Assembly (NCBI GenBank): GCA_963784885.1
Contig: CAWATA010000002.1
Span: 372,001 to 436,000 of the forward strand
Length of the DNA: 64,000 nt
DNA from: RHKX01 sp963784885
GTDB lineage: Bacteria > Actinomycetota > Thermoleophilia > Solirubrobacterales > 70-9
Reading direction: 5' to 3'
Shown: piece after piece, positions 16,201 through 25,739 of the stretch
Numbering within the stretch: the stretch's first letter is position 1
Layout of the letters: each line of letters starts with the position of its first letter
Notes under the pieces: generated by a model
What the model saw: only the letters and a program-made list of their open reading frames with translations
What the model was told of the DNA's origin: nothing
The model's database searches: none
Translations under genes and position numbers: made by a program

Positions 16201-17859
16201 GTGCGACTGATCGAGAAGCGCGTCGGCCTCCTCTTCGCGGCCTTCGCGCTCGCCTTCTGCGTGGTCATGGTCCGTGCCGCATGGCTGCAGACCGTCAAGG
16301 GGAGCGAGTACAGCGCCGACGCGCGCAGCCAGCAGGTCGCTGCGGTGGAGGTTCCGGGCATCCGCGGAGCGATCCTCGATCGCCGCGGCAACGCGCTCGC
16401 CGTCTCCGAGGAGGCCGCGACGGTCTTCGCGACGCCGTATCAGGTGGTGGACCCCCCGAAGGCGGCCCGCAAGCTCGCCGAAGTTCTCGACGAGCCCGAG
16501 GAGGACGTGCTCAAGACGCTGACTGCTCAGAGCGGGTTCGAGTACGTCGCTCAGAAGGTCGATCTCGTGACGGCCGAGCGGGTCGAGAAGCTCGGTCTCG
16601 ACGGGATCGGCATCCTGCCGGACTCCCGCCGCGTCTATCCGCAGGACAAGGACGCGGGCCGCCTGATCGGTGCGGTCGGCGACGACGGCCAGGGCCTGTT
16701 CGGGATCGAGCAGGCCCAGAACGACGTCCTCGAGGGCACCGACGGCGAAATCGCGATCACCAAGGACGCGCTCGGCCAGGAGATCAACCGCGATGTCGTA
16801 AGCGGCGCCGCCGCCGGACACGACGTCCAGTTGACGATCGACGGTCGGATCCAGTCCTACACCGAGAAGGTGCTCCGCGACCTCGGTGACAGGTACCTGC
16901 CGGAGGACGCCACCGCAATCGTCATGGACCCGACCGACGGTGACGTTCTCGCCATGGCGAGCTGGCCGCCGGTCGACCCCAACGACCTCGCGGGCGCCGA
17001 TCCCGACCAGCTCACGAACATGGCAACCGGCTTCACCTACGAGCCCGGGTCGACGTTCAAGGCCTTCACGATCGCCGGGGCGCTCGAGGACAAGATCGTC
17101 AAGCCCGAGACCACGCTCGACGTGCCGCCGGAGATCCAGGTGGCGGACCGGACGATCGGCGAGTCGCACCCGGTCGGCTATCGGACGCTGAGCGTCGCCG
17201 ACGTCCTCGCGCAGTCCTCCAACGTCGGCACGGTGATGATCGGCCAGAAGCTCGGCGAGAAGGACTTCGGCTCCTGGGTCTCGAGGTTCGGCTTCGGCCG
17301 GCCGACCGGCATCGACTACCCCGGCGAGGAGATGGGCATCGTGCCGCCGCCGAAGGAGTACTCGGGTTCGTCGATCGGCAACCTCCCGATCGGCCAGGGC
17401 CTCTCGGTCACCCCGATGCAGATGATGGAGGGGTATGCCGCGATCGCCAACGGCGGCATCCTCAGGACCCCACGCCTGCTCGAGTCGATCGACGGCATTC
17501 CGGTCGATCACTCCGACGGCGAGCGCGTGATCGGCAAGCGGACCGCCGGGCAGCTGCGAACGATGCTCGAGGGCGTGCTCGGCGACGGCGGCACCGCGTC
17601 GGAGGTCAGCGTCCCCGGCTACGTTCTCGCCGGCAAGACCGGAACCGCCCAGAAGGTGGTCGACGGCACCTACTCCGACTCGCAGTTCATCGCCTCGTTC
17701 GTCGGCTTCGCCCCCGCCGCCGATCCGCGTCTGCTCGTCTCGGTGATCGTCGACGACCCCAAGGGCGGCGATTACTACGGCGGCTCCGTCGCCGCGCCGG
17801 CGTTCGGCCAGATCGCCTCGTTCGCGCTCCCGTACCTCGGGATCGCCCCGACCGAGTAG
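16201..17859 (+). CDS. ftsI: Division-specific peptidoglycan transpeptidase (PBP3/FtsI)
   Basis: A 552-aa class B penicillin-binding protein that cross-links septal peptidoglycan outside the membrane. One N-terminal membrane anchor (residues ~8-28) is followed by the dimerisation domain (GIRGAILDRRGNALAVS) and the transpeptidase domain, with SxxK as GSTFKAF (Ser ~residue 285), SxN as QSSNVG and KTG as AGKTGTAQK. The GTG start lies 7 bp after the ftsL stop. It presumably works with FtsW encoded downstream. Confidence 0.94.
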   Translation: MRLIEKRVGLLFAAFALAFCVVMVRAAWLQTVKGSEYSADARSQQVAAVEVPGIRGAILDRRGNALAVSEEAATVFATPYQVVDPPKAARKLAEVLDEPEEDVLKTLTAQSGFEYVAQKVDLVTAERVEKLGLDGIGILPDSRRVYPQDKDAGRLIGAVGDDGQGLFGIEQAQNDVLEGTDGEIAITKDALGQEINRDVVSGAAAGHDVQLTIDGRIQSYTEKVLRDLGDRYLPEDATAIVMDPTDGDVLAMASWPPVDPNDLAGADPDQLTNMATGFTYEPGSTFKAFTIAGALEDKIVKPETTLDVPPEIQVADRTIGESHPVGYRTLSVADVLAQSSNVGTVMIGQKLGEKDFGSWVSRFGFGRPTGIDYPGEEMGIVPPPKEYSGSSIGNLPIGQGLSVTPMQMMEGYAAIANGGILRTPRLLESIDGIPVDHSDGERVIGKRTAGQLRTMLEGVLGDGGTASEVSVPGYVLAGKTGTAQKVVDGTYSDSQFIASFVGFAPAADPRLLVSVIVDDPKGGDYYGGSVAAPAFGQIASFALPYLGIAPTE

Positions 17860-17901
17860 GCCGCCGCGGTGGCCGGCGCCCGTCCCCGCCTGCCGCGTTC
17901 C

Positions 17902-17907
17902 TAGAAT
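17902..17907 (+). promoter_or_regulatory. -10 box TAGAAT for leaderless murE transcript
   Basis: TAGAAT is followed by 7 nt and then GTG 17915, the spacing expected if transcription begins at the start codon. This implies an internal promoter within the dcw cluster. Confidence 0.6.
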
Positions 17908-17914
17908 CGCGGGC

Positions 17915-19417
17915 GTGAGGCTCGCCGACCTAAGCGCCGCATTGCCCGGCGGAGCTCTGCAGAACGCCGGCGACGGAGGCGAGGAGATCTCCGATGTCGC
18001 GTTCGACAGCCGCCGGGCGGGGCCGGGGACGCTGTTCTTCTGCGTGCGCGGCGCGACCGCCGACGGCCACGAGTTCGCGCCCGCGGTCGTCGCGGCCGGA
18101 GCGGCAGCCCTGGTCGTCGAACGGGAGCTCGACGTCGACGTGCCGCAGCTGATCGTGAACGACTCCCGCGCCGCCATGGGCCCGATCGCCGCCCGTTTCT
18201 TCGGCGAGCCGAGCAGGGAGCTGCAGATGATCGGCGTCACCGGAACCAACGGGAAGACGACCACGGCCTTCCTCGTTCGCGCGATCCTCGAGCACGCGGG
18301 GATCGGCTGCGGGTTGCTGGGGACGGTCAAGCGGGTCGTCGGCGGCCGCGAGGAGCCGGTCGAGCGCACGACCCCCGAGGCGATCGACCTCCAGCGCACG
18401 TTCCGGGCGATGCTCGACGCCGGCGACCGCGCCTGCGCGATGGAGGTCTCCTCCCACGCGCTCACGCTGGGCCGTGCCGACTCGATCGACTTCGATGTCG
18501 CCGCCTTCACGAACCTGACCCAGGACCATCTCGATTTCCACGCCGACATGGAGGACTACTTCGCGGCCAAGCGGCTGCTGTTCATCCCGGCGCCCGGAGG
18601 GACGGCACCCCGGGAGGCGGTCGTCAACGTCGACGACGGCTACGGCGAGCGGCTCGCGGCGGAGATCGGCCGCGAGGGTGCCTCGCGGCTGACCACGTTC
18701 TCGGCCGCCGGCCACCTCGCTGACCTGACCGCCCACGACGTCGGCTTCGACGCCGCCGGGGCGCGGTTCACCCTGCACGGGGCCGGCGATCCGCGCACGG
18801 TCCGCTTCCGGCTCCCCGGCCACTTCAACGTCGAGAACGCCCTGGCCGCCCTCGGGTCGGCGATCGCTCTCGGCGTCGACGTCGGCGTAGCGGTCGCCGG
18901 ACTCGAGGCCGCCGAACCGGTTCCAGGCCGGATGGAGCCGATCGACGCCGGCCAGGACTTCGGCGTGCTCGTGGACTACGCGCACACCCCCGACTCGCTC
19001 GAGAACGTCCTCCGTGCCGCCCGCCGGCTGACCGACGGATCGCTGATCTGCGCGTTCGGCTGCGGAGGCGACCGCGACCCGATCAAGCGGCCGCTCATGG
19101 GCAGGGCCGGCTCGGAGCTCGCGAACCTCGCCGTCGTGACGTCCGACAACCCGCGCTCGGAGGATCCGGAGGCGATCATCGCGCAGGTCCTCGAGGGCGT
19201 TTCCGCCGATCGGCGCGCGTGCACGCTGGTCGAGCCCGATCGGCGGGCGGCGATCGCACTGGCCCTCGGCCGGGCCGAGCCCGGCGACCTGGTGGTGATC
19301 GCGGGCAAGGGCCACGAGCAGGGTCAGGAGTTCGAGGACGGCCGGAAGATCCCCTTCGACGACCGCGAGGTCGCCCGTGAGGAGCTCGAGCGCATCGTGA
19401 CCGGGAGCGGTGCATGA
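17915..19417 (+). CDS. murE: UDP-MurNAc-tripeptide synthetase (MurE)
   Basis: A 500-aa cytoplasmic Mur ligase adding the third residue to UDP-MurNAc-dipeptide. The ATP loop is GVTGTNGKTTTAFL (residues ~108-121). The specificity loop reads SDNPRSEDP; DNPR is the motif associated with meso-diaminopimelate. The GTG start is preceded by its own TAGAAT box. An ATGA overlap couples it to murF. Confidence 0.95.
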   Translation: MRLADLSAALPGGALQNAGDGGEEISDVAFDSRRAGPGTLFFCVRGATADGHEFAPAVVAAGAAALVVERELDVDVPQLIVNDSRAAMGPIAARFFGEPSRELQMIGVTGTNGKTTTAFLVRAILEHAGIGCGLLGTVKRVVGGREEPVERTTPEAIDLQRTFRAMLDAGDRACAMEVSSHALTLGRADSIDFDVAAFTNLTQDHLDFHADMEDYFAAKRLLFIPAPGGTAPREAVVNVDDGYGERLAAEIGREGASRLTTFSAAGHLADLTAHDVGFDAAGARFTLHGAGDPRTVRFRLPGHFNVENALAALGSAIALGVDVGVAVAGLEAAEPVPGRMEPIDAGQDFGVLVDYAHTPDSLENVLRAARRLTDGSLICAFGCGGDRDPIKRPLMGRAGSELANLAVVTSDNPRSEDPEAIIAQVLEGVSADRRACTLVEPDRRAAIALALGRAEPGDLVVIAGKGHEQGQEFEDGRKIPFDDREVAREELERIVTGSGA

Positions 19418-20793
19418 TCGAGCTCGCCGCCGACCGGATCGCCGCCGCGGTCGGCGCCCCGGAGCCGGCACCCGAGCTCGAGGACGGCACCCGGCCGGTC
19501 CGGGCGGTCATCGACTCGCGGGACGTCGGCGCCGGCGATCTCTTCTTCGGGTTGCCGGGCGAACGTCAGGACGGCGGCCTCTACGCGGCCCAGGCGCTCG
19601 CGGGCGGCGCCTGGGGGGCGGTGGTCGGGCTCGAGCACGGCGCTGAGCTCGAGCGGGTGAATCCGGGGGCCCGGATCTTCGCCGTCGAGGATCCCCTGGG
19701 AGCGCTGCAGTCGCTGGCCCGCGCCTGGCGGCGCGAGCTCGCGTGCCCGGCGGTCGGGATCACCGGCTCGACGGGGAAGACGTCGGTCAAGGACATCTGC
19801 CGGGCGATCCTGCCGCGCCGCGTCCACGCGAGTCCCGAGAACTTCAACACCGAGATCGGGATGCCGCTCGCGATTCTCGCGGCGCCGCCGGAGACCGAGC
19901 TCCTGGTGATGGAGATGGCGATGCGCGGCATGGGACAGATCGCCGAGCTCTGCGAGATCGCCGAGCCCGATGTCGCCGCGATCACCAACATCGGGCCCGT
20001 ACACCTCGAGCTGCTCGGCACGCTCGAGGCGATCGTCGAGGCCAAGGCCGAGATCCTGCACGGGCTCGGCGACGAGGGGCGGGCGGTGGTCCCCGAGGAC
20101 GAGGAGGCGCTGAGCCCGCATCTGCGCGACTCGCTCGAGGTGTTCACCTTCGGCCCCGGGGGCGACGTGTTCGCGCTGTCGTCGTCGGTCGAGGGCGGGC
20201 GGACGAGAGCCCGGATCGGAACGCCGCACGGGGAGGCCGACTTCGAGTTCCCGTTCAGCGAGGCCCACAACCTGCGCAACGCGCTCTGTGCGATCTCGGT
20301 AGGCGTCGCCCTCGACCTCGATCCGGCCGCGATGGCGGCGCGGACCGCGCGGATAGAGTTCTCGCGCCTGCGCGGCGAGCGGATCGAGCTCCCCGGGCGA
20401 ATCTTGCTGCTCAACGACTGCTACAACGCGAATCCGATCTCGATGCGAGCCGCGGTCGAGAACCTCCGTGGGGCCGAGGCGGTGGGCGGGCGACGGGCGG
20501 TGGCCGTACTGGGCGGAATGGCCGAGCTCGGGCCCGAATCCGCGTCGTTCCACGCCGAGATCGGCGCCCTGGTCCGCGCCGGCGGGATCGACCGGCTGAT
20601 CGGCGTCGGCGAGCTCGCCCGCGAATACTCGCCCGACGCTTGGGCTCCCGACGCGGATTCGGCCGTGCCGATCGTCGCCGAGGAGCTGCAAGACGGCGAC
20701 GTCGCGCTGATCAAGGGTTCCCGGTCGGTCGGTCTCGAGCGGTTGACCGACGGGCTCGTCGCCCGACTCGGCGGCGGGGAGGGGGAGGGGTGA
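19414..20793 (+). CDS. murF: UDP-MurNAc-pentapeptide synthetase (MurF)
   Basis: A 459-aa Mur ligase that adds D-Ala-D-Ala to the UDP-MurNAc-tripeptide. Motifs: ATP loop GITGSTGKTSVKDI (residues ~114-127), ENFNTEIGMPLAIL and NDCYNANPISMRAAVE. The ATG overlaps the murE stop (ATGA), and the stop overlaps the mraY GTG start. No ddl gene lies nearby, so D-Ala-D-Ala must come from elsewhere in the genome. Confidence 0.95.
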   Translation: MIELAADRIAAAVGAPEPAPELEDGTRPVRAVIDSRDVGAGDLFFGLPGERQDGGLYAAQALAGGAWGAVVGLEHGAELERVNPGARIFAVEDPLGALQSLARAWRRELACPAVGITGSTGKTSVKDICRAILPRRVHASPENFNTEIGMPLAILAAPPETELLVMEMAMRGMGQIAELCEIAEPDVAAITNIGPVHLELLGTLEAIVEAKAEILHGLGDEGRAVVPEDEEALSPHLRDSLEVFTFGPGGDVFALSSSVEGGRTRARIGTPHGEADFEFPFSEAHNLRNALCAISVGVALDLDPAAMAARTARIEFSRLRGERIELPGRILLLNDCYNANPISMRAAVENLRGAEAVGGRRAVAVLGGMAELGPESASFHAEIGALVRAGGIDRLIGVGELAREYSPDAWAPDADSAVPIVAEELQDGDVALIKGSRSVGLERLTDGLVARLGGGEGEG

Positions 20794-21809
20794 TCGGGTT
20801 CGGGCAGGTCGGCGGCCTGAGCACGGTCCCGATCGATCGTGGGGCGATCCTGATCGCCGGGATGGCCGCGATGCTGATCACGATCTTCCTCGGACCGAAG
20901 TTCATCGAGCGGCTCCGCGAGCGCGAGTTCGGGCAGCAGATCCGCGAGGAAGGGCCGCAGGGTCACCACACGAAGGCCGGCACGCCGACGATGGGCGGGC
21001 TGATCATCTTCGCGGCGATCTCGATTCCCTACCTCGTCCTCTCCGATCGCGACACCGAGAGCCTCGCCGTCTTCGGCGTCGCGCTGGGAAGCGCGGCGAT
21101 CGGGTTCGCCGACGACTGGATCAAGATCGTCAAGCGGCGCTCGCTCGGTCTCAACGCTCGCTGGAAGCTCTCCTGTCAGATCGCGCTCGCCGTGATCCTC
21201 TGGTGGGTGGCCTTCCAGGAGATCGGGCTCGACCCGAGCCTGCAGATCCGCCTCTTCGACGCCGAGATCTACCTCGGCCCGGTCGCCTACGTCGTCCTCA
21301 GCTTCCTCGTCCTCGCCGGCGCCAGCAACGGCGTCAACCTGACCGACGGCCTCGACGGCCTCGCCGCGGGCTGCTGTGCGATCGTCTTCCTCTCCTACCT
21401 GGCGATCACCATCACGACCGGCCAGGAGGACCTGGCGCTCCTGTCGGCGTGCTTCGTCGGCGCCTCGGTCGGCTTCCTCTGGTTCAACTCGTTCCCAGCG
21501 ACCATCTTCATGGGGGACACCGGCTCGCTCGGCCTCGGCGGCGCCATCGCCGGCCTGGCGATCATGACCCAGACCGAGGTCCTGCTGATCGTCCTCGGCG
21601 GCATCTTCGTCATCGAGGCGCTCTCGGTGGCGATCCAGGTCTTCACCTTCAAGTCCTTCCGCCGCCGCGTCTTCCTGATGGCGCCGCTCCACCACCACTT
21701 CGAGATGATGGCCTGGTCGGAGACGAAGATCATGATCCGCTTCTGGATCATCGGCGCCGTCCTCGCGGGCATCGGCTACACCCTCTTTCAGAACAGCATC
21801 GGCTCCTGA
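20790..21809 (+). CDS. mraY: Phospho-MurNAc-pentapeptide translocase (MraY)
   Basis: A 339-aa polytopic membrane enzyme making lipid I from UDP-MurNAc-pentapeptide and undecaprenyl phosphate. Signatures are GTPTMGGL, FADDWIKI (catalytic Asp pair), NLTDGLDGLA, MGDTGSLGLGG and APLHHHFEM. The GTG start at 20790 overlaps the murF stop; the frame is open further upstream only as a shadow of murF. Confidence 0.95.
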   Translation: MIGFGQVGGLSTVPIDRGAILIAGMAAMLITIFLGPKFIERLREREFGQQIREEGPQGHHTKAGTPTMGGLIIFAAISIPYLVLSDRDTESLAVFGVALGSAAIGFADDWIKIVKRRSLGLNARWKLSCQIALAVILWWVAFQEIGLDPSLQIRLFDAEIYLGPVAYVVLSFLVLAGASNGVNLTDGLDGLAAGCCAIVFLSYLAITITTGQEDLALLSACFVGASVGFLWFNSFPATIFMGDTGSLGLGGAIAGLAIMTQTEVLLIVLGGIFVIEALSVAIQVFTFKSFRRRVFLMAPLHHHFEMMAWSETKIMIRFWIIGAVLAGIGYTLFQNSIGS

Positions 21810-22040
21810 CGGACCGGGAGGCGCCGGCTCGGCGTCATCGCCCGGCTTGCGGCCGAAGGCCGCGGCGCCGGACTCTTCCTTGATCCGGCGGCTCCCGCCC
21901 ACGTCAGGACTAGCTCATCAACGAAGGCCGGGCGACGGTGGCCGGCGGCCGAACTCCGCAAGCGCCGGAGGCCGGCGGGTGCCGTCGCCGGCCGGGGCAG
22001 CCGGTAACTCCACAGGTACGTCCTGTGCGGCGGCGAAGCT
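21810..22040. other. Gap between mraY and murD with GC-rich palindromes
   Basis: This 231-bp break in an otherwise compact cluster contains a GCGGCC-GAA-GGCCGC hairpin (21849-21863), several GGCCGGC-type palindromes and an inverted repeat near murD (22011-22027). I see no protein-like frame. It may hold a terminator and a new promoter, but no convincing -35/-10 pair was found. Confidence 0.5.
22011..22027. promoter_or_regulatory. CACAGG-N5-CCTGTG inverted repeat before murD
   Basis: A perfect 6-bp inverted repeat with a TACGT centre ends 13 nt before the proposed murD start. It could be an operator, or a hairpin close to the ribosome binding site. Confidence 0.5.
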
Positions 22041-23399
22041 TTGCGTGTGGCCTCCGAGATCCCGCGACCGCCGCTGCCCGACGGCCCGTTCCTGGTGGTC
22101 GGACTGGCGCGCTCGGGGGTCGCCGCGGCAGAGGCTCTGATCGCGCGGGGGGAGCGCGTGTACGGCACCGACCGGGGAAGTCCTGCGGATGCCAGCAGGC
22201 TTGCGGCGCTCGGCGTCGAACTCGATCTGGATGGCGACGGAATTCACCTGCTCGACGGCGTGAGCTGCTTGATCAAGAGCCCGGGCGTGCCCCAGGACGC
22301 ACCGGTCGTCGCAGCGGCGCGCGAGCGGGGGACGGAGGTCATCGGCGAGCTCGAGCTCGGCTGGCGGCTCTCGGCCGGCCGCTTCGTCGCGGTCACCGGC
22401 ACGAACGGCAAGACCACCGTGACCGAGTGGCTCGGGCAGGTCTTCGCCGAGGCCGGGATGCCGGTCGCCGTCGCCGGCAACGTCGGGACGCCGCTCGCTT
22501 CGCTGGCGGGCGAGCTCGACCCCGAGACGACGGTCGTCTGCGAGTGCTCGTCGTTTCAGCTCGAGGACTCCAAAGCCTTCGCGCCCGAGGTCGCGGTCCT
22601 CCTGAACTTCAGCCCCGACCATCTCGATCGCCACGGGACGCTCGACGCCTACCTCGACGCAAAGCTGCGCATCTTCGCCTCCCAGCCCGCGGGCGCGACG
22701 GCGATCTGGGACGCCGACGAGCCCGTGCTCGTGGGGGCCGAGATCCCCGGCTCGGCGGACCGCCTCCGCTACGGCGTCGAGTGCGCCTCCGGAGACTGCG
22801 CCGTGCGCCTCGCCGACGGTGCGATCCGCGATGCCGACGGGGTCCTGATCGAGCGCGGTGACCTGGCGCTCGCGGGCGAGCACAACGTCCGCAACGCGAT
22901 GGCAGTCACGGCGGCGGCCCTCGCGGCGGGCGTCCCGCGCGACGCGGTCGCCCGCGGTCTCGCCGGATTCGCCGGTGTGGCACACCGCCTCGAACCGGTC
23001 GCCGAGATCGACGGCGTCGCCTTCGTCAACGACTCGAAGGCGACGAACGTCGCCGCCGCGCGGGCCGCGATCGTCTCGTTCGACGACGGCGTCCACGCGA
23101 TCTTCGGGGGCAGCCTGAAGGGCGAGAGGTTCGGCGACCTGGTTCCCGTGGTCGCCGGTCACTGCGCTGCTTGTTACCTGATCGGAGAGGCCGCCGAGCA
23201 GCTCGCGTCGGACCTGGCGCCGGCCGGAGTCCCGCTGCGCCGAAGCGGCGATCTCGCGACGGCCGTCTCCGATGCGGCGGCGGCCGCGGCGCCGGGGGAG
23301 ACCGTCCTTCTGGCCCCGGCCTGCGCCAGCTTCGACGCGTTCGCGGACTATGAGGAGCGCGGCCGCCGGTTCCGCGAGATCGTCGAGGAGCTCCGATGA
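22041..23399 (+). CDS. murD: UDP-MurNAc-L-alanine:D-glutamate ligase (MurD)
   Basis: A 452-aa cytoplasmic Mur ligase. The N-terminal nucleotide fold starts FLVVGLARSGVAAAEAL, the ATP loop is AVTGTNGKTTVTEWL (residues ~114-128), and later motifs include LNFSPDHLDRHG and VNDSKATNVAAA. TTG 22041 is used; GTG 22047 is an equally plausible start two codons later. Neither has a strong Shine-Dalgarno sequence. The stop overlaps ftsW (ATGA). Confidence 0.93.
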   Translation: MRVASEIPRPPLPDGPFLVVGLARSGVAAAEALIARGERVYGTDRGSPADASRLAALGVELDLDGDGIHLLDGVSCLIKSPGVPQDAPVVAAARERGTEVIGELELGWRLSAGRFVAVTGTNGKTTVTEWLGQVFAEAGMPVAVAGNVGTPLASLAGELDPETTVVCECSSFQLEDSKAFAPEVAVLLNFSPDHLDRHGTLDAYLDAKLRIFASQPAGATAIWDADEPVLVGAEIPGSADRLRYGVECASGDCAVRLADGAIRDADGVLIERGDLALAGEHNVRNAMAVTAAALAAGVPRDAVARGLAGFAGVAHRLEPVAEIDGVAFVNDSKATNVAAARAAIVSFDDGVHAIFGGSLKGERFGDLVPVVAGHCAACYLIGEAAEQLASDLAPAGVPLRRSGDLATAVSDAAAAAAPGETVLLAPACASFDAFADYEERGRRFREIVEELR

Positions 23400-24727
23400 G
23401 CGGAGTCGCCGCCGGCGTTCGCAACGGCCTCCGGCTCCGCGGCCGCTCGAAGTCGCGACCGAAGGACAAGCCGGTCGAGTTCACGCTGCTGCTGACCGCG
23501 ACGATGTGCCTGCTCACGTTCGGCGCCGTCATGGTCTTCAGCGCCAGCTCGAGCGCGTCCCTGCTGAACGACGGCGACAGCCTCTTCTACCTGAAGAAGA
23601 CGCTGATGTTCGGAGCGATCGGGCTGATCGGGATGAAGATCGTCTCGATGCAGCGGCTGGCCGATGTCCGCCGGCTGACCGGAACGTTTCTGATCGCCGC
23701 GGTCGGGCTGCTGCTCGTGACCAAGGTGATGGGAGTCTCCGCCAACGGCGCCCAGCGCTGGCTCGAGTTCGGGCCGATCCAGATCCAGTCGTCGGAGATC
23801 GCCAAGATCGCGCTGATGCTGTACGGGGTGAGCCTGCTGGCCGATCGCCCGCAGCTGACCCGGGATCTCCACAGCATGCGGCCGATCCTGCTCGTCGCCG
23901 GCGCGGTCTGCGCGCTGATCGTGGTCGAGCCTGACCTCGGCACCGCGATGGTCACCGCGTTCTCGATGGCGGCGCTGCTGATCGCCGCGGGTGCAAAGCT
24001 CCGGCACCTCGCGATCATCGCCGGGATGCTGCTGCTGCTCGTGGCCATCGCGGTCCTCATGGAGCCCTACCGGATGGCGCGACTGACCAGCTTCATCGAT
24101 CCGGGAGCGGACGCGGCGGGCGCCGGCTTCCAGGGCCAGCAGGCTTCGATCGCGCTCGGCTCGGGCGGGATCTTCGGGGTCGGGATCGGCGAGAGCGTCC
24201 AGAAGGCCTTCTACCTGCCCGAGGCCCACACCGACATGATCGCCGCGGTGATCGGTGAGGAACTCGGCCTGATCGGGATCTCGCTTCTGGTCGGGCTCTA
24301 CATGCTGTTCGGCTACGCCGGCTTCCGGACCGCCCAGAAGGCGAAGGATCGCTACGGTCGCCTGCTCGCCGCCGGGCTCACGGCAATGATTCTGGTCCAG
24401 GCGTCGATCAACCTCTTCGCCGTTCTGGGCCTGGCGCCCCTGACCGGAGTCACACTTCCATTCGTCTCCTACGGAAACAGCAGCCTGATAATGACCCTGG
24501 CCGCCGTCGGGCTGCTTCTCAACGTCGCCAACGGCGGCAGTGCCGGAGCGGCCTCGGCGCGAAGCGGCCGGCGGTTCCAGGTCGTCGACGGGGGCCGCTC
24601 GACGCGGCGGACGAACTCGAAGCGGCCGACGGCCGCGAGGGGGGGCTCCCGTGCGAGTGGTGATCGCAGCCGGCGGTACGGCGGGTCACGTGGTGCCGGC
24701 GCTGGCCGTCGCAGACGCGCTCGCTGA
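23396..24727 (+). CDS. ftsW: Septal peptidoglycan polymerase FtsW
   Basis: A 443-aa SEDS-family glycosyltransferase that polymerises lipid II at the septum with FtsI. About ten membrane segments are visible. Signatures are GAQRWLEFGPIQIQSSEIAK (Asp/Glu-rich loop), EPDLGTAMV and the C-terminal LPFVSYGNSSLIMTLAAVG. The last ~60 residues are a basic cytoplasmic tail (ending GAGAGRRRRAR). The final 25 codons overlap the start of murG by 77 nt, the longest overlap of two real same-strand genes in this window. Confidence 0.94.
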   Translation: MSGVAAGVRNGLRLRGRSKSRPKDKPVEFTLLLTATMCLLTFGAVMVFSASSSASLLNDGDSLFYLKKTLMFGAIGLIGMKIVSMQRLADVRRLTGTFLIAAVGLLLVTKVMGVSANGAQRWLEFGPIQIQSSEIAKIALMLYGVSLLADRPQLTRDLHSMRPILLVAGAVCALIVVEPDLGTAMVTAFSMAALLIAAGAKLRHLAIIAGMLLLLVAIAVLMEPYRMARLTSFIDPGADAAGAGFQGQQASIALGSGGIFGVGIGESVQKAFYLPEAHTDMIAAVIGEELGLIGISLLVGLYMLFGYAGFRTAQKAKDRYGRLLAAGLTAMILVQASINLFAVLGLAPLTGVTLPFVSYGNSSLIMTLAAVGLLLNVANGGSAGAASARSGRRFQVVDGGRSTRRTNSKRPTAARGGSRASGDRSRRYGGSRGAGAGRRRRAR

Positions 24728-25739
24728 GCGCGGGGCGGAGGTCAGCTTCATCGGCACCGGCGATCGGGCGGAGGCCGAGCTCGTGCCCGCCGCGGGCTAC
24801 GAGATCGATTTCCTGAACGTCTCCGGCATCGACCGGCGCAACCCCCTGCGGGCGGCGCGTGCGGTCGGGCGCTCGCTGGCAGCGGTGCGCGTCGCCCGCC
24901 GGTACCTGACGGAGCGCGGTGCCGAAGCGGTGATGGGCGGCGGCGGCTACGTCGCGGCGCCGACCGGGATGGCGGCGGCGGCGATGCGACTGCCGCTCGT
25001 CCTCACCGAGGCCGACAGCCACCTCGGCCTGACGAATCGTCTGCTCGCTCGGCGCGCTCGCCGGGTCTGCCTCGCCTTCCCGATCGAGGGGCTCGGGGGC
25101 GAGCGCTACGTCGTGACCGGCCGACCGGTCCCGGCGGCGATCGCGACCGCCGACCGGAGTCGTGCCCGCGAGCGATTCGGAATCGACCCCGAGATCCCGT
25201 GCCTGCTGATCTTCGGCGGCAGCCTCGGGGCGCTGCGCATCAACCGGGCCGCGGCCGAGGCGTTCGGACCCGGCGGGCCGGCGGCCGACCGCCCGTTCCA
25301 CGTCCTCCACATCACCGGCTCCCGCGACTATCCGGCACTCGCGCCCGGCCTCGAGGGCGCTTCGAGATACACGCTGATCGAATATCTGCCCGACCTTGCC
25401 GATGCGCTCGCCGCCGGCGATCTCGTGCTCTGCCGTTCCGGCGGTTCGGTGTTCGAGTTGACGGCCGCAGGCCGCCCGGCGGTGCTCGTCCCCTATCCCC
25501 ATGCCTCGGCCCGCCACCAGCACGCGAACGCCAGCTGGATGGCCGACGCCGGCGCCGCCGTGGTCGTCGAGGACGAGGACCTCGACGCCGACCGGCTCCG
25601 CGACGAGGTCGAGCCGCTTCTCGCCGACCGCGCGCGCCTCGAGCAGATGAGCGCTGCCTCGCGCCTCCTCGCTCGCCCTGACGCGGCCGATCGCGTCGCG
25701 GCCGAGATCCTCGCTTCCGCCACTCTGGAGGGGAGATGA
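24651..25739 (+). CDS. murG: Lipid II synthase MurG
   Basis: A 362-aa peripheral membrane GT-B glycosyltransferase adding GlcNAc to lipid I. The N-terminal Gly loop GGTAGHVVPALAVADAL defines GTG 24651 as the start. Further motifs are GGGGYVAAPTGMAA, LIFGGSLGALRINRA and the sugar-nucleotide region CRSGGSVFELTAAGRPAVLVP. The start lies within ftsW. The stop overlaps murC (ATGA). Confidence 0.95.
   Translation: MRVVIAAGGTAGHVVPALAVADALAERGAEVSFIGTGDRAEAELVPAAGYEIDFLNVSGIDRRNPLRAARAVGRSLAAVRVARRYLTERGAEAVMGGGGYVAAPTGMAAAAMRLPLVLTEADSHLGLTNRLLARRARRVCLAFPIEGLGGERYVVTGRPVPAAIATADRSRARERFGIDPEIPCLLIFGGSLGALRINRAAAEAFGPGGPAADRPFHVLHITGSRDYPALAPGLEGASRYTLIEYLPDLADALAAGDLVLCRSGGSVFELTAAGRPAVLVPYPHASARHQHANASWMADAGAAVVVEDEDLDADRLRDEVEPLLADRARLEQMSAASRLLARPDAADRVAAEILASATLEGR

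Noticed and set aside
16087..18549. An 820-codon minus-strand frame across ftsI and murE
   Set aside because: Antisense of conserved genes, no recognisable domain; same GC artefact seen throughout.
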